Assembly: GCF_900119315.1 (NCBI RefSeq)
Contig: NZ_LT827010.1
Coordinates: 8,860,001 to 8,924,000, forward strand
Length of the DNA stretch: 64,000 nt
Reading direction: 5' to 3'
Source: Actinoplanes sp. SE50/110
GTDB taxonomy: Bacteria > Actinomycetota > Actinomycetes > Mycobacteriales > Micromonosporaceae
Shown here: in pieces, positions 1 to 8,238 of the stretch
Layout of the letters: each line of letters begins with the position of its first letter
Position numbering within the stretch: the stretch's first letter is position 1
Made by a program: the position numbers and the translations under genes
The notes under the pieces: model-generated
The model's database searches: none
Told to the model about the DNA's origin: nothing
The model's input: the letters and a program-made list of their open reading frames with translations, nothing else

Positions 1-581
1 CCGCGCACCGCCAGCCGCACGCCGTGCCGGGCGAACTCGGCCCGCAGCCGGTGCGGCGACACGAACAGGGCCGGGTCGTGCAGCCCGGCCGGGGCCACGC
101 CGACCCGCTCCCCGAGGGTGACCGTGACGAACCGGCTCAGCGCGGTGTCGTTGACCGTGTCGAGCACCACCCGGCCGCCGGGGCGCAGCACCCGGCACAG
201 CTCGGCGACGGTGCCGCCGAGGTCGGTGACGTGCTCCAAGATCTCGCCGGCCACCACCACGTCGGCCGCGCCGTCGGCGAGCGGCAGCGCGGTCACGTCC
301 CCGGCGACCGGGACGACGCCCTCCCGGGCGGCCCGGGTCAGCCCGGCGCGGCGCAGGTCGATCCCGACGTGGTGATAGCCGAGGTCGCGGACGTGCGGCG
401 CGAGCAGGCCACCACCGCAGCCGGCGTCGAGCAGCACCCGGCCCGGCCCGGCCGGCCGCGGGATCAGCTCGGCGCGGGCGGCGGCCAGCCAGTGCAGCAG
501 CTCGAAGCCGCCGCCGGGACGCCACCACTCGCCGGCCAGTTCGTCGTACTGGCACGGATCGTTGCGCCGCATCGACACCAT
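1..581 (-). CDS. UbiG-like class I SAM methyltransferase (3' end off window)
   Basis: About 193 residues are visible; the C-terminus lies beyond base 1. The reading frame starts MVSMRRNDPCQYDELAGEWW, matching the YDxLAxxWW opening of UbiG-type O-methyltransferases. SAM motif I follows as LDAGCGGG near residue 58, then motif II/III-like GDVTALPLADGAADVVVAGE, and a post-motif LRPGGRVVLDTVNDTALSRF, again UbiG-like. It probably methylates a small quinone-like or lipid substrate; actinobacteria use menaquinone, so true ubiquinone synthesis is not expected. It is divergent from the UbiA-type gene at 669, suggesting a shared prenylated substrate (inference). A second ATG at 572 is an alternative start. 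Confidence 0.8.
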   Translation of the reverse strand, partial: MVSMRRNDPCQYDELAGEWWRPGGGFELLHWLAAARAELIPRPAGPGRVLLDAGCGGGLLAPHVRDLGYHHVGIDLRRAGLTRAAREGVVPVAGDVTALPLADGAADVVVAGEILEHVTDLGGTVAELCRVLRPGGRVVLDTVNDTALSRFVTVTLGERVGVAPAGLHDPALFVSPHRLRAEFARHGVRLAVR

Positions 582-633
582 GTGATCGAGACTCGCACGG
601 TTGCGCCCCGCCCACCACCGGGCGGGCCCGGCT

Positions 634-659
634 TGTGGACAACCCGGGCCGGTGGACAA
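634..659. promoter_or_regulatory. Two DnaA-box-like 9-mers in the ubiG/ubiA divergent gap
   Basis: TGTGGACAA at 634-642 is an exact complement of the actinobacterial DnaA box TTGTCCACA. GGTGGACAA at 651-659 differs by one base. The copies are 17 bp apart and lie in the only gap between the divergent methyltransferase and prenyltransferase genes. Binding is not shown by sequence alone. Confidence 0.4.
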
Positions 660-668
660 TGGCCGTTC

Positions 669-1502
669 ATGGATCGCCGAAGGTCATTGGCCCTGCTGCG
701 CGCCGCCCACCCGGAGCCGGGCGCGGCCGTCACCGTCGCCATGACGCTGCTGGCCGTGGGCGCCGGGCACCGCGCCGGGCGGCTGCTCTGCGTGTTCCTG
801 GCGGTCGCGGCGACCCAGCTCGCGGTCGGCTGGGTCAACGACTGGCTGGACGCCGACCGGGACCGGCGGGCCGGACGCCGGGACAAGCCGATCGCGGACG
901 GTGCCGTGTCACGGCGTACCGTCGGCGTCGCGGGTCTGGTGGCGGCCCTGGCCGCGCCGGTCGCGGCGCTTCCGCTGGGCGCGGCCGCCACCGTGACGAT
1001 CGCGGTGGCCGCGGTCTTCGGCCTGCTCTACGACTGGCCGTTGAAATCGACGGCGTTCTCGGTGCTGCCCTATCTGATCGCGTTCGGGCTGCTGCCCGCC
1101 TTCGTGGTGGTCGGCCTGCCCGGGCATCCGTCGCCGCCGGTCTGGCTGGTGGCGGCGGCCGGGCTGCTCGGCGCCGGCGCGCACTTCGCCAACGTGCTGC
1201 CCGATCTGGACGACGACGCGGCGACCGGGGTGCGCGGTCTGCCGCACCGGATCGGTGCCGGCGGTTCCCGCCTGGCGGCCGCGGCGTTGCTGCTGGGCGC
1301 TACCGCGACGCTGGTGCTGGGCCCGCCCGGAGCGCCGTCGTGGTCGGGGTGGGCGGCCGGCGCGGCCGCCGTCGTGGTCCTGCCGATCGGGGGGTACGCC
1401 GCCGCCCGCGCCCGTGGCCGGCCGGTCGCTCTGTTCCGGGCGGTGATGGTGGTCGCCCTGATCGACGTTCTCTTGTTGATCTTCAGCGGGCCGGTGGTGT
1501 GA
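669..1502 (+). CDS. UbiA-family prenyltransferase
   Basis: A 277-residue polytopic membrane protein that would transfer a prenyl chain to an aromatic or polar acceptor. The first Asp-rich motif is NDWLDADRD (residues 57-65) and the second is LPDLDDDAATG near residue 178; both bind Mg-diphosphate in the UbiA family. Hydrophobic segments fill the rest. The ATG at 669 (MDRRRSLALL) follows the intergenic DnaA-like boxes; the frame is open far upstream, but that part is antisense to the methyltransferase and is not credible coding. Its divergent UbiG-like neighbour hints at a prenylated, methylated product. It need not be MenA, and substrate cannot be told. Confidence 0.85.
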   Translation: MDRRRSLALLRAAHPEPGAAVTVAMTLLAVGAGHRAGRLLCVFLAVAATQLAVGWVNDWLDADRDRRAGRRDKPIADGAVSRRTVGVAGLVAALAAPVAALPLGAAATVTIAVAAVFGLLYDWPLKSTAFSVLPYLIAFGLLPAFVVVGLPGHPSPPVWLVAAAGLLGAGAHFANVLPDLDDDAATGVRGLPHRIGAGGSRLAAAALLLGATATLVLGPPGAPSWSGWAAGAAAVVVLPIGGYAAARARGRPVALFRAVMVVALIDVLLLIFSGPVV

Positions 1503-1596
1503 TCCACAGCGGCCGGATGGATGGGTCGGCGCACGCGGCTGTTTGCCGCCCACTAGGCTGATCTCACACCTTGGTGTCGCTATTTGGAGGATCGTG

Positions 1597-2361
1597 ATGC
1601 GCTCGCTGGTAACCCGTCGCGCCGCCCTGGTCGCGGGTGTCGCCACCGTCGGTGCCATCGCGCTGGCCGGTTGCTCGGCCGGTCAGGTCGCCGAGACCGC
1701 CATCCTGAACACGCCGATCGAGGGTGTGAACGCGGACGCCCTCGCCACCGACGGCACCGTCAGCGTGGCCGTGCGCAACGCGCAGGTGGCCTACAACGGC
1801 GTCAAGGGCTACGCCAAGGGCGAGAACGCGCCGCTCGATCTGAACCTTTACAACCGGACGGCAAGCCCGGTCACCGTGTCGATCAGCAGCACCCCGGCCA
1901 ACCGGCCGCAGGTCGTCTCGGGCACCCAGGTCGGCTTCGTGAAGGCGGCCGCGCCGACCACCGCGGCGGCCGTTCCGGGCGCCTCCTCGGCCCCGGCCCA
2001 GCCGGGCGCGTCGGCCCAGCCGGGCGCGTCGGCCCAGCCGGGCGCGTCGGCCAAGCCCGGTGAGGTTCCCGGCGCCCTGCCCGGCACGTCGGCCTCCGCT
2101 CCGGCCGTGCCGGCCGCTCCGACCGTCACCACCGCGCAGATCACCATCAAGCCGCTCGGCTCGGCCCTGTTCCACTCGACCGACGCCGACAAGCTCCAGG
2201 TGGTCAACCTGTCCGACGCGCTGCGCCCGGGCGAGTCGGTCAACCTGGTCTTCCACTTCAGCAACGGCACGCCCGACCTGACCATTCAGGCGCCGGTCGC
2301 GGTCCCGCTGAGCCCGGCCTCCCGGGCCCCCGGTCTGGAGAACGAGAACACCGAGGGGTGA
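1597..2361 (+). CDS. LpqE-like secreted lipoprotein
   Basis: A 254-residue lipoprotein. The N-terminus MRSLVTRRAALVAGV has a twin-charged, hydrophobic signal ending in the lipobox LAGC, with lipid-Cys near residue 26. The mature part has a beta-rich domain, an Ala/Pro linker with three tandem AQPGAS units (about 1998-2055), and a C-terminal domain ending in VPLSPASRAPG. The start is set by the Shine-Dalgarno TTTGGAGG at 1583-1590, six bases before ATG 1597; GTG 1594 is an alternative. It lies directly before radA, the place of lpqE (Rv3584) in M. tuberculosis. A role in envelope metal or stress physiology is possible but not shown here. Confidence 0.8.
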   Translation: MRSLVTRRAALVAGVATVGAIALAGCSAGQVAETAILNTPIEGVNADALATDGTVSVAVRNAQVAYNGVKGYAKGENAPLDLNLYNRTASPVTVSISSTPANRPQVVSGTQVGFVKAAAPTTAAAVPGASSAPAQPGASAQPGASAQPGASAKPGEVPGALPGTSASAPAVPAAPTVTTAQITIKPLGSALFHSTDADKLQVVNLSDALRPGESVNLVFHFSNGTPDLTIQAPVAVPLSPASRAPGLENENTEG

Positions 2362-2380
2362 TGTTGTCGTACCCGGCGGC

Positions 2381-2386
2381 TAACTT
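2381..2386 (+). promoter_or_regulatory. Putative -10 element of leaderless radA mRNA
   Basis: TAACTT ends six bases before the GTG start of radA at 2393, so transcription would begin at the start codon. No -35 at 16-19 bp and no Shine-Dalgarno are seen. The same TAnnnT-N6-GTG layout recurs at disA, folP and others in this window. Confidence 0.5.
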
Positions 2387-2392
2387 GGCCGG

Positions 2393-3811
2393 GTGACGAC
2401 CTCTCGGACCAGTTCCAAGGCAGCCCGCCCGGCCTATGTCTGCGACGCCTGCGGCCACCAGCCCCCCAAGTGGCTGGGCCGGTGCCCGGAGTGCGGCGAG
2501 TGGGGCTCGGTGATCGAGTCCACGGTGACCGTCGGGGTCTCCGGCCGGGTCGTCAGTTCCCGCATGCCGTCCGAGCCGGCGAAACCGATCTCGCAGATCA
2601 GCGCCGCCCCGGCCAAGGCGGTGCCGACCGGGGTCGGTGAGCTCGACCGGGTGCTCGGCGGTGGCCTGGTGCCCGGCGCGGTGGTGCTGCTCGCCGGCGA
2701 GCCCGGGGTGGGCAAGTCCACGCTGCTGCTCGACGTGGCCCAGCAGTGGGCGGCCGGCGCCGGTTCGCCCTCGCTGGTGGTCAGCGGCGAGGAGTCGGTG
2801 AGTCAGGTGCGCCTGCGGGCGGAGCGGCTCGGCGCGCTGCACGAGCGCCTCTTCCTGGCCGCGGAAAATGATCTGGGCACGGTCATCGGCCACCTCGACG
2901 CGGTCCGGCCGGGCCTGCTGGTGCTCGACTCGGTGCAGACCGTCTCGGCTCCGGGCACCGAGGGTGTGCCCGGTGGCGTGACCCAGGTGCGGGCGGTGAC
3001 CGCCGCCCTGGTCTCGATCGCCAAGGAGCGCGGGATCGCCACCGTCCTGGTCGGTCACGTCACCAAGGACGGGCAGGTCGCCGGCCCGCGGGTGCTGGAG
3101 CACCTGGTCGACGTGGTGCTGCATTTCGAGGGTGACAAGCATTCGTCGCTGCGGCTGGTCCGCGGGGTCAAGAACCGGTTCGGCGCGGCCGACGAGGTCG
3201 GTTGCTTCGAGATGCACGAGGGCGGCATCAGCAGCCTGCCCGACCCGTCCGGCCTGTTCCTCACCCGCTATCTGGAGCCGGTGCCGGGCACGTGCGTGAC
3301 GGTCGCCATGGAGGGCCGCCGGGCGCTCGTCACCGAGGTGCAGGCGCTGATCGGGGCCGAGGTGCAGGGCTCCCCCCGGCGCACCGTCTCCGGCCTGGAC
3401 AGCGCCCGGCTGGCGATGGTGCTGGCGGTGCTGGAGCGCCGGACGAAACAGTTGAAGCTCTACAACCGCGAGGTGTTCGCGGCGACGGTCGGCGGCATCC
3501 GGCTGACCGAGCCGTCGGCCGACCTGGCGATGGCGCTGGCGGTCGCCTCCGGTGGGCTGGATCTCGCGATGGCGCCGACCCTGGTGGCGATCGGTGAGGT
3601 CGGGCTGACCGGCGAGATCCGCCGGGTGAGCGCGGTCGGTCGGCGGCTGGCCGAGGCGGCCCGGCTGGGGTTCCGGGTGGCGCTGGTCCCGCCGGGCAGC
3701 ACGGCCGGTGAGGGCGGCACGCCCAGGGGCATGGAGGTGATCGAGGTGGGTGATCTCCGCTCGGCGCTGCAGAGCGCGGCGCGGGCGTCGGCCGATCACT
3801 CCACCCGATGA
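2393..3811 (+). CDS. radA: DNA repair protein RadA (Sms)
   Basis: A 472-residue RecA-like branch-migration ATPase that works in homologous recombination. It has the N-terminal C4 zinc finger (CDACG...CPECG, residues 17-36), the Walker A motif GEPGVGKST near residue 103, the RadA-specific KNRFG motif near residue 260, and a C-terminal Lon-protease-like domain. Length is normal for the family. The GTG start at 2393 lacks a Shine-Dalgarno but sits six bases after a TAACTT -10 box. It is between lpqE-like and disA genes as in M. tuberculosis. DisA activity is known to be modulated by RadA in Bacillus, which fits the pairing. Confidence 0.97.
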   Translation: MTTSRTSSKAARPAYVCDACGHQPPKWLGRCPECGEWGSVIESTVTVGVSGRVVSSRMPSEPAKPISQISAAPAKAVPTGVGELDRVLGGGLVPGAVVLLAGEPGVGKSTLLLDVAQQWAAGAGSPSLVVSGEESVSQVRLRAERLGALHERLFLAAENDLGTVIGHLDAVRPGLLVLDSVQTVSAPGTEGVPGGVTQVRAVTAALVSIAKERGIATVLVGHVTKDGQVAGPRVLEHLVDVVLHFEGDKHSSLRLVRGVKNRFGAADEVGCFEMHEGGISSLPDPSGLFLTRYLEPVPGTCVTVAMEGRRALVTEVQALIGAEVQGSPRRTVSGLDSARLAMVLAVLERRTKQLKLYNREVFAATVGGIRLTEPSADLAMALAVASGGLDLAMAPTLVAIGEVGLTGEIRRVSAVGRRLAEAARLGFRVALVPPGSTAGEGGTPRGMEVIEVGDLRSALQSAARASADHSTR

Positions 3812-3895
3812 CCCTGGGCGGTGACCGAGAGTGACGATTCATCACGCTACGGAGCATTCATCGAACCATGCCTCGTTGCTCCGGATGACAGTTCG

Positions 3896-3901
3896 TAGAC
3901 T
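3896..3901 (+). promoter_or_regulatory. Putative -10 element of leaderless disA mRNA
   Basis: TAGACT lies six bases before GTG 3908. The GTG has no Shine-Dalgarno. Layout is identical to the one at radA. Confidence 0.5.
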
Positions 3902-3907
3902 GTACCG

Positions 3908-5089
3908 GTGCCGCTCGACCGCGATGGTTCCAAGTCCGCCGCCAGTTCATCGCCGCGGCCCGGCGTCAACGGCGCGGGCCACCGCGCGGTGACCCCGGCG
4001 ACCGGTTCCGGCCTCACCGGTGGCGCCAGCGATCCGCTGCGCGCCAATCTCGCCCTGATGGCCCCCGGCACCGCCCTGCGCGACGGTCTGGAGCGCATCC
4101 TGCGGGGCCGCACCGGTGCCCTGATCGTGCTCGGCCACGACGCCGTGGTGGAGGCGATCTGCACCGGCGGTTTCCCGCTCGATGTGGAGTTCTCCGCCAC
4201 CCGTCTGCGGGAGCTGTGCAAGATGGACGGCGCCGTGGTGCTCTCCAGCGACGGCACCCGGATCGTCCGGGCCGCCGTGCATCTGATGCCCGACCCGGGC
4301 ATCCCGTCCGAGGAGTCCGGCACCCGGCACCGCACCGCGGAGCGGGTGGCCAAGCAGTCCGGCTTCCCGGTGATCTCGGTGAGCCAGTCGATGCGCATCA
4401 TCGGGCTGTATGTGAACGGTCAGCGTCACGTCCTGGACGATTCGGCCGCCATCCTGTCCCGGGCCAATCAGGCTCTGGCCACCCTGGAGCGTTACAAGCT
4501 CCGGCTGGACGAGGTGTCCGGCACCCTGTCAGCGCTGGAGATCGAGGACCTGGTGACGGTCCGCGACGCCGTGGCGGTGGTGCAGCGGCTGGAGATGGTC
4601 CGCCGGATCGCCGACGAGATCTCGGGTTACGTGGTGGAGCTGGGCACCGACGGCCGCCTGCTCGCCCTCCAGCTGGACGAGCTGATGGCCGGCGTCGACT
4701 CGGACCGCACCCTGGTCATCCGGGACTACCTGCCCACCGGCCGCAAGGCGCGCACGCTCGACGAGGCGCTGGTCGAGCTGGACCTGCTCACCGCCACCGA
4801 AATGATCGACCTGGTCGCGGTGGCCAAGGCGATCGGCTATCCGGGCGCCTCGGACGCGCTGGACGCGGCCGTGTCGCCGCGCGGTTTCCGGCTGCTGGCC
4901 AAGGTGCCGCGGCTGCCGGCCCAGATCGTCGACCGGCTGGTGGATCACTTCGGCAGCCTGCAACGGCTGCTGGGCGCCACGGTCGAGGATCTGCAGGCGG
5001 TCGAGGGGGTCGGCGACGCCCGGGCCCGCGGGGTGCGTGAGGGTCTGTCCCGGCTGGCCGAGGCGTCGATCCTAGAGCGCTACGTCTAA
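3908..5089 (+). CDS. disA: DNA integrity scanning diadenylate cyclase DisA
   Basis: A 393-residue protein that makes cyclic di-AMP from two ATP and scans DNA for branched structures. The DAC domain (about residues 40-190) has the catalytic KMDGAVVLSSDG and the GTRHRTAERV motif. A helical linker follows, and the C-terminus has helix-hairpin-helix DNA-binding motifs (GATVEDLQAVEGVGDARA). The first about 40 residues are low complexity and not part of the fold. The gene follows radA by about 100 bp, the conserved actinobacterial order. It is probably expressed from its own leaderless promoter. Family assignment is firm. Confidence 0.97.
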   Translation: MPLDRDGSKSAASSSPRPGVNGAGHRAVTPATGSGLTGGASDPLRANLALMAPGTALRDGLERILRGRTGALIVLGHDAVVEAICTGGFPLDVEFSATRLRELCKMDGAVVLSSDGTRIVRAAVHLMPDPGIPSEESGTRHRTAERVAKQSGFPVISVSQSMRIIGLYVNGQRHVLDDSAAILSRANQALATLERYKLRLDEVSGTLSALEIEDLVTVRDAVAVVQRLEMVRRIADEISGYVVELGTDGRLLALQLDELMAGVDSDRTLVIRDYLPTGRKARTLDEALVELDLLTATEMIDLVAVAKAIGYPGASDALDAAVSPRGFRLLAKVPRLPAQIVDRLVDHFGSLQRLLGATVEDLQAVEGVGDARARGVREGLSRLAEASILERYV

Positions 5090-5298
5090 TGACCCTCTGT
5101 CACCGCTGATCAGCGTATGTGACATGCACCACCTTGAGATCGGGCATTTCGCCGTCGGCATTGTGTAAAACGCACGTTTCAGGCGCGACTCCACGATGGT
5201 CGACATTACTCAAAGTGATGACCCCTTCCGCCGCCGCCCGGTGCGCCCTAGCCTGATCGCACCGCGGAGACCTCGCCGCGGCACCCAGCATCTGGGGA
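5090..5298. other. Intergenic region disA to wall-protein leader
   Basis: No credible gene is seen. Together with the structured leader that follows it makes a 311-bp gap. It includes a small palindrome GCTGATCAGC (about 5105-5114) and a -10-like TAGCCT at 5249-5254 that could start the wall-protein transcript near 5261, leaving a leader of about 140 nt. No convincing -35 hexamer is seen. Confidence 0.4.
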
Positions 5299-5400
5299 GA
5301 CGAGGATCCGGGCCGGGCAAGAGATCGGTCACCGCATGGCGGCCCGGGGAGTCAGTGGTGAGACCGCCCCCGACCCGATTGCACAGTCAGGGGCCTCGTC
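5299..5400 (+). promoter_or_regulatory. Structured 5' leader with Shine-Dalgarno next to closing stem
   Basis: GACGAGG at 5299-5305 pairs exactly with CCTCGTC at 5394-5400, the seven bases just before the ATG. Inside it CCGGGCC (5308-5314) pairs exactly with GGCCCGG (5341-5347). The Shine-Dalgarno AGGGG (5389-5393) abuts the outer stem and could partly pair with ATCC (5306-5309). The layout suits a switch that hides the ribosome site. It does not match any riboswitch consensus that I can recall well enough to name. Confidence 0.4.
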
Positions 5401-6477
5401 ATGCGCCGTGTCATGTCTGTTCTCAGTGGCGCCGCCATCGCCACCGCCGCGTTCGCCGGGCTGTCGCCGGCCGCCGAGGCCCACGGGGCGGGGTCCTGCG
5501 TGAGCGCCGCGGACGCCACCTACCAGCACACTTTCGACGGCCCCGGCGGCACCGCCACGATCACCGCGCTGATGCCGCTGTGCGACGGTGAGTCGCAAGA
5601 CTTCTCGCTGGTGTCGTACACGGCGCCGAAGAAGTCGTACGCCGTCCCGCAGTTCGCCTACGACGCGCAGACCGCCCGGATCGATGCCGGCACCCGCAGT
5701 GTCTCGCTGCACGTCGCGGTGCCGGGCTGCTTCACCCAGGTCGACACGGTCTTCGGCGCGGCCGTGCTGAACGAGATCACCGGCAACGACACCCGGTACG
5801 GCAACGCCAAGCTCGGCTCGTCGTCCGGCCTGGGCAGTCACTCCTCGGGCCGGGCGGCCTGGTACAACGGCGGCGACGGCGTCTGCTCGCCCAGCCCCGC
5901 GGTGAGCTTCAGCACCGACTGCGACGGCGTCCTGCACATCCACCTGACGAACGCCGCGAACGCCGGTGTCGACGCGGTGTTCGTGACCGGTGGCGAGCGG
6001 ATCCGGGTCAAGGCCGGCCAGGCCGCCGACCGCACGGACCACTCCGGCAGGCCGGTCACCGTTCGCGACAACAGCTTCCGGACCAGCATCGGTACGCCGT
6101 CGAAGCCGGCCGACTGCCCGACGCCGACCACGCCCACCACGACGCCCACCACGGCGCCCGCCACGGCGCCCACCACGGCGCCCACCAGCGTGCCGACGAG
6201 CGCCCCCACCAGCGCACCGACGTCCGCGCCCACCACCGCGCCGGTGTCCTCACCGTCGGCCGGTGCCGCGCCGACCGGCCCCGCCCCGGTGAGCCCGTCC
6301 GCCTCCGGGGGCGTGCTCGTCACCCCGACCGCCGGCGCCACCACCCCCGGCGGCGACCTCGCGCTGACCGGCTCGAACGCGGGCACGCTCGGCCTCTACG
6401 CCACCGGCCTGCTGCTGGTCGGCGGCGGCCTGGTCGTCGCCGGCCGCCAGGCACGCAAGCGCCGCTTCACCGCCTGA
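5401..6477 (+). CDS. Secreted wall protein with LAxTG-type sorting signal
   Basis: A 358-residue exported protein. It has a signal peptide ending near SPAAEAHGAG, a globular extracellular part (about residues 30-225) with several Cys, then a Thr/Pro-rich stalk of TAPTTAPTS-type repeats (about 240-285). The C-terminus is DLALTGSN, a hydrophobic helix, and RQARKRRFTA. LALTG fits the LAxTG signal used by class E sortases of high-GC actinobacteria, so covalent anchoring to peptidoglycan is likely. ATG 5401 has AGGGG seven bases upstream; ATG 5413 is an alternative. It follows a structured leader. The function of the globular domain is not recognised. Confidence 0.75.
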   Translation: MRRVMSVLSGAAIATAAFAGLSPAAEAHGAGSCVSAADATYQHTFDGPGGTATITALMPLCDGESQDFSLVSYTAPKKSYAVPQFAYDAQTARIDAGTRSVSLHVAVPGCFTQVDTVFGAAVLNEITGNDTRYGNAKLGSSSGLGSHSSGRAAWYNGGDGVCSPSPAVSFSTDCDGVLHIHLTNAANAGVDAVFVTGGERIRVKAGQAADRTDHSGRPVTVRDNSFRTSIGTPSKPADCPTPTTPTTTPTTAPATAPTTAPTSVPTSAPTSAPTSAPTTAPVSSPSAGAAPTGPAPVSPSASGGVLVTPTAGATTPGGDLALTGSNAGTLGLYATGLLLVGGGLVVAGRQARKRRFTA

Positions 6478-6491
6478 CCGTCACGCGCTCA

Positions 6492-6520
6492 TCGGGAGGC
6501 CGTCGCCGACGGTCTCCCGA
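6492..6520. terminator. Bidirectional hairpin between convergent genes
   Basis: TCGGGAGGCCGTC (6492-6504) pairs with GACGGTCTCCCGA (6508-6520) through one G-T wobble, with a 3-nt loop. It lies between the convergent wall-protein and RNA-ligase-like genes. There is no long U-tract, as is usual in high-GC actinobacteria. Confidence 0.65.
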
Positions 6521-6552
6521 TTGCCGGGTACGGGTGATCCGCCCCGCAGGCG

Positions 6553-7062
6553 TCAGAGCGGGTGCAGGATGTCGTTCGCGTGATCGGCGATCGCCGCCCC
6601 GGTGATCGTCCCGCTCAGTGGCAGGATCTCCAGACAGCGCCGGATCGCCGCGGCCATCATCGGGTTCGGCACCCGCAGCGACACCGTGCAGTGCGGCACC
6701 CACAGCCCCGGCCGGTAGTGCTCCCACACCTCGACCCCGCCCGCCGCCAGCCGCTCGTGCACGGCGCGATGGTGGTCCATCAGCTCGGGTGTCATGGTGA
6801 TCCCGAGCCAGAGCACCCGCCCGACGAACTGGCCGGCGAAGTCCATCCGCACGCTGAGCCCACGGCCGACGTTCAGGCCGTCCAGGGCGGCTGCCGCCGC
6901 GTACGGCTCGATGGTCCGTGCCGCGGCGAGCGAAACGTGCGGCCGGTGCCTCGGGTGCAGCGATCCGAGCGTGGGAATGCCCTCGGCCTCGAGGGCGCGC
7001 CACAGCGTCCGGACCCGCCGCGTCGCGTCGACGTCCAGGTACAGCTCGAGCGCCGCGACCAA
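6553..7062 (-). CDS. 2'-5' RNA ligase / cyclic phosphodiesterase family (LigT-like)
   Basis: A 169-residue two-histidine 2H phosphoesterase. The two signature motifs are PHVSLA (HxS, near residue 42) and PHCTVS (HxT, near residue 123). The family hydrolyses or joins 2'-5' or 2',3'-cyclic phosphate RNA ends; the true substrate is unknown. The start lies 3 bp beyond the stop of the upstream membrane protein gene, so the two are probably co-transcribed. It is not adjacent to any RNA-repair ligase or kinase. Length is typical for the family. Confidence 0.85.
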   Translation of the reverse strand: MVAALELYLDVDATRRVRTLWRALEAEGIPTLGSLHPRHRPHVSLAAARTIEPYAAAAALDGLNVGRGLSVRMDFAGQFVGRVLWLGITMTPELMDHHRAVHERLAAGGVEVWEHYRPGLWVPHCTVSLRVPNPMMAAAIRRCLEILPLSGTITGAAIADHANDILHPL

Positions 7063-7065
7063 TCG

Positions 7066-7845
7066 TCAGGACAGGGTCAAGACGACCGGCTGGCTGACGA
7101 GCCCGTCGAGGCGGCCGCGCAGCGAGTACTGCCCGGCCGCGGGCGCCGGGCCGGTCGCCGTCGCGCCGTTGCAGGCCGTCGACTGGTGGCCGTTCCAGGT
7201 GATGTTGAATTCGCGCTGGTCGCCCGGCTTGAACGTCTGCACGTCGTTGCCGTGCACGCCGCTGCACTTGTCCGAGGACCAGATCTTCTGCGCGCCGGCT
7301 TCGACGTACAGCTCCTGCGGGTCGGCGCCGACGTCGCGGGTGCACGTGCGGTTGCCGACGTTGCGGATCCGCAACGTGATCGCCAGGTTGGCGCCGCGCT
7401 TGATCGAGGTGGCCGCCGGGACCGGCGTCACCTGGATCTCGTTGTCCGCGCACGCGTTGCCGGCCGGCTGATTGACGTTGGTGTTCTGCCCGCTGCCGTT
7501 CTGGCCGCCGCCGTTCTGGCCACCGCCGTTGGCGGGCAGCAGGCCGCTGTCACCGTTGTTGCCCTGCGACTGCACCGGGTCCGGATAGACCGGGTTGCCG
7601 GCCGGCGCCGAGGCGAGCAGGCCGTTGTCGCTGTCACCGGGCTTGCCGGAGACCGACGACTTGGGCGTCGCCGAGGCCGGGGCGGGCGTCGGGTACGACG
7701 AGGCCGCGTTCTTGGTGTCCGGTTTCGTGTCGTCGTGCGAGCACGCCACGAACCACACGATGATGCCCAGCAACAGGGCGCCGAGCACGACCGCCCGCCG
7801 CCGCCAGTAGACCGCGGGTGAGAGGGGACCAACCGTCGTACGCAT
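7066..7845 (-). CDS. Membrane-anchored exported protein, Rv3587c-like position
   Basis: A 259-residue protein. It has a short cytoplasmic N-terminus and a membrane segment around residues 17-35 (VVLGALLLGIIVWFVACS). A Gly/Asn/Gln-rich linker with GGGQNGGGQN repeats follows, then a C-terminal Ig-like extracellular domain with four Cys (ACADNEI, NRTCTRD, SDKCSG, TACNG). ATG 7845 is preferred over ATG 7857. The gene lies between disA and mutY, where M. tuberculosis has the membrane protein Rv3587c, so homology is plausible. No enzyme motif is seen. It is followed after 3 bp by the LigT-like gene. Confidence 0.7.
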   Translation of the reverse strand: MRTTVGPLSPAVYWRRRAVVLGALLLGIIVWFVACSHDDTKPDTKNAASSYPTPAPASATPKSSVSGKPGDSDNGLLASAPAGNPVYPDPVQSQGNNGDSGLLPANGGGQNGGGQNGSGQNTNVNQPAGNACADNEIQVTPVPAATSIKRGANLAITLRIRNVGNRTCTRDVGADPQELYVEAGAQKIWSSDKCSGVHGNDVQTFKPGDQREFNITWNGHQSTACNGATATGPAPAAGQYSLRGRLDGLVSQPVVLTLS

Positions 7846-8010
7846 GATGTGGCCCACCGTAAACCCGGACCCCCACGGTCATCGCGCGCGACGCGCCGGA
7901 CAACCGACACCAACTCGCGGACCTGTTCGTTAGTGATAGGCCCCGCGCTGGTGAACCGCGTGCCCACCGGCCACTCATCGAGAAACGACTTTCCGGCACA
8001 GTGACCGATC

Positions 8011-8238
8011 TCATGCCGTCACGGCGGCGCCGCCCGGCTCGGCGGGTCGGAGGGTGACCTCGACACCCAGCTCGGCGGCGGCCACCGCGAGCAGCTGGGC
8101 CAGCTCGTCGGCCCGGCCCGGCGGCAGCTCCGCGGTCAGCTGGAGCGGGCCGGTGAGCTGCATGGTCAGGCCGGTGACGTCACCACCGGCCGCGGTCAGC
8201 GCCTCGGTGACGGCGGCGATGGTCCCGAGCTCGTCCAC
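8011..8238 (-). CDS. Small hypothetical protein, 75 residues
   Basis: An acidic alpha/beta small protein starting VDELGTIAAVTEALTAAGG, with no Cys and no membrane segment. It is not a family I recognise. The GTG start at 8238 is preceded by TACTGT with a 6-nt spacer and no Shine-Dalgarno, so the mRNA is probably leaderless. It is divergent from mutY, with only 21 bp between start codons. Codon use matches the surroundings, supporting a real gene. Confidence 0.6.
   Translation of the reverse strand: MDELGTIAAVTEALTAAGGDVTGLTMQLTGPLQLTAELPPGRADELAQLLAVAAAELGVEVTLRPAEPGGAAVTA

Noticed and set aside
5249..5400. Cyclic di-AMP (ydaO-type) riboswitch upstream of the wall protein
   Set aside because: There is a loose likeness (CCCCGACCCG, CAGTCAG), but the core GGGGTGAATC-type and AGCTAACC motifs are absent. 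Kept only as a structured leader.
7858..8010. Short minus-strand gene between the 7066-7845 gene and the 75-residue gene
   Set aside because: Open frames here give Arg/Ser-rich peptides in conflicting frames with no ribosome site; treated as leader DNA.
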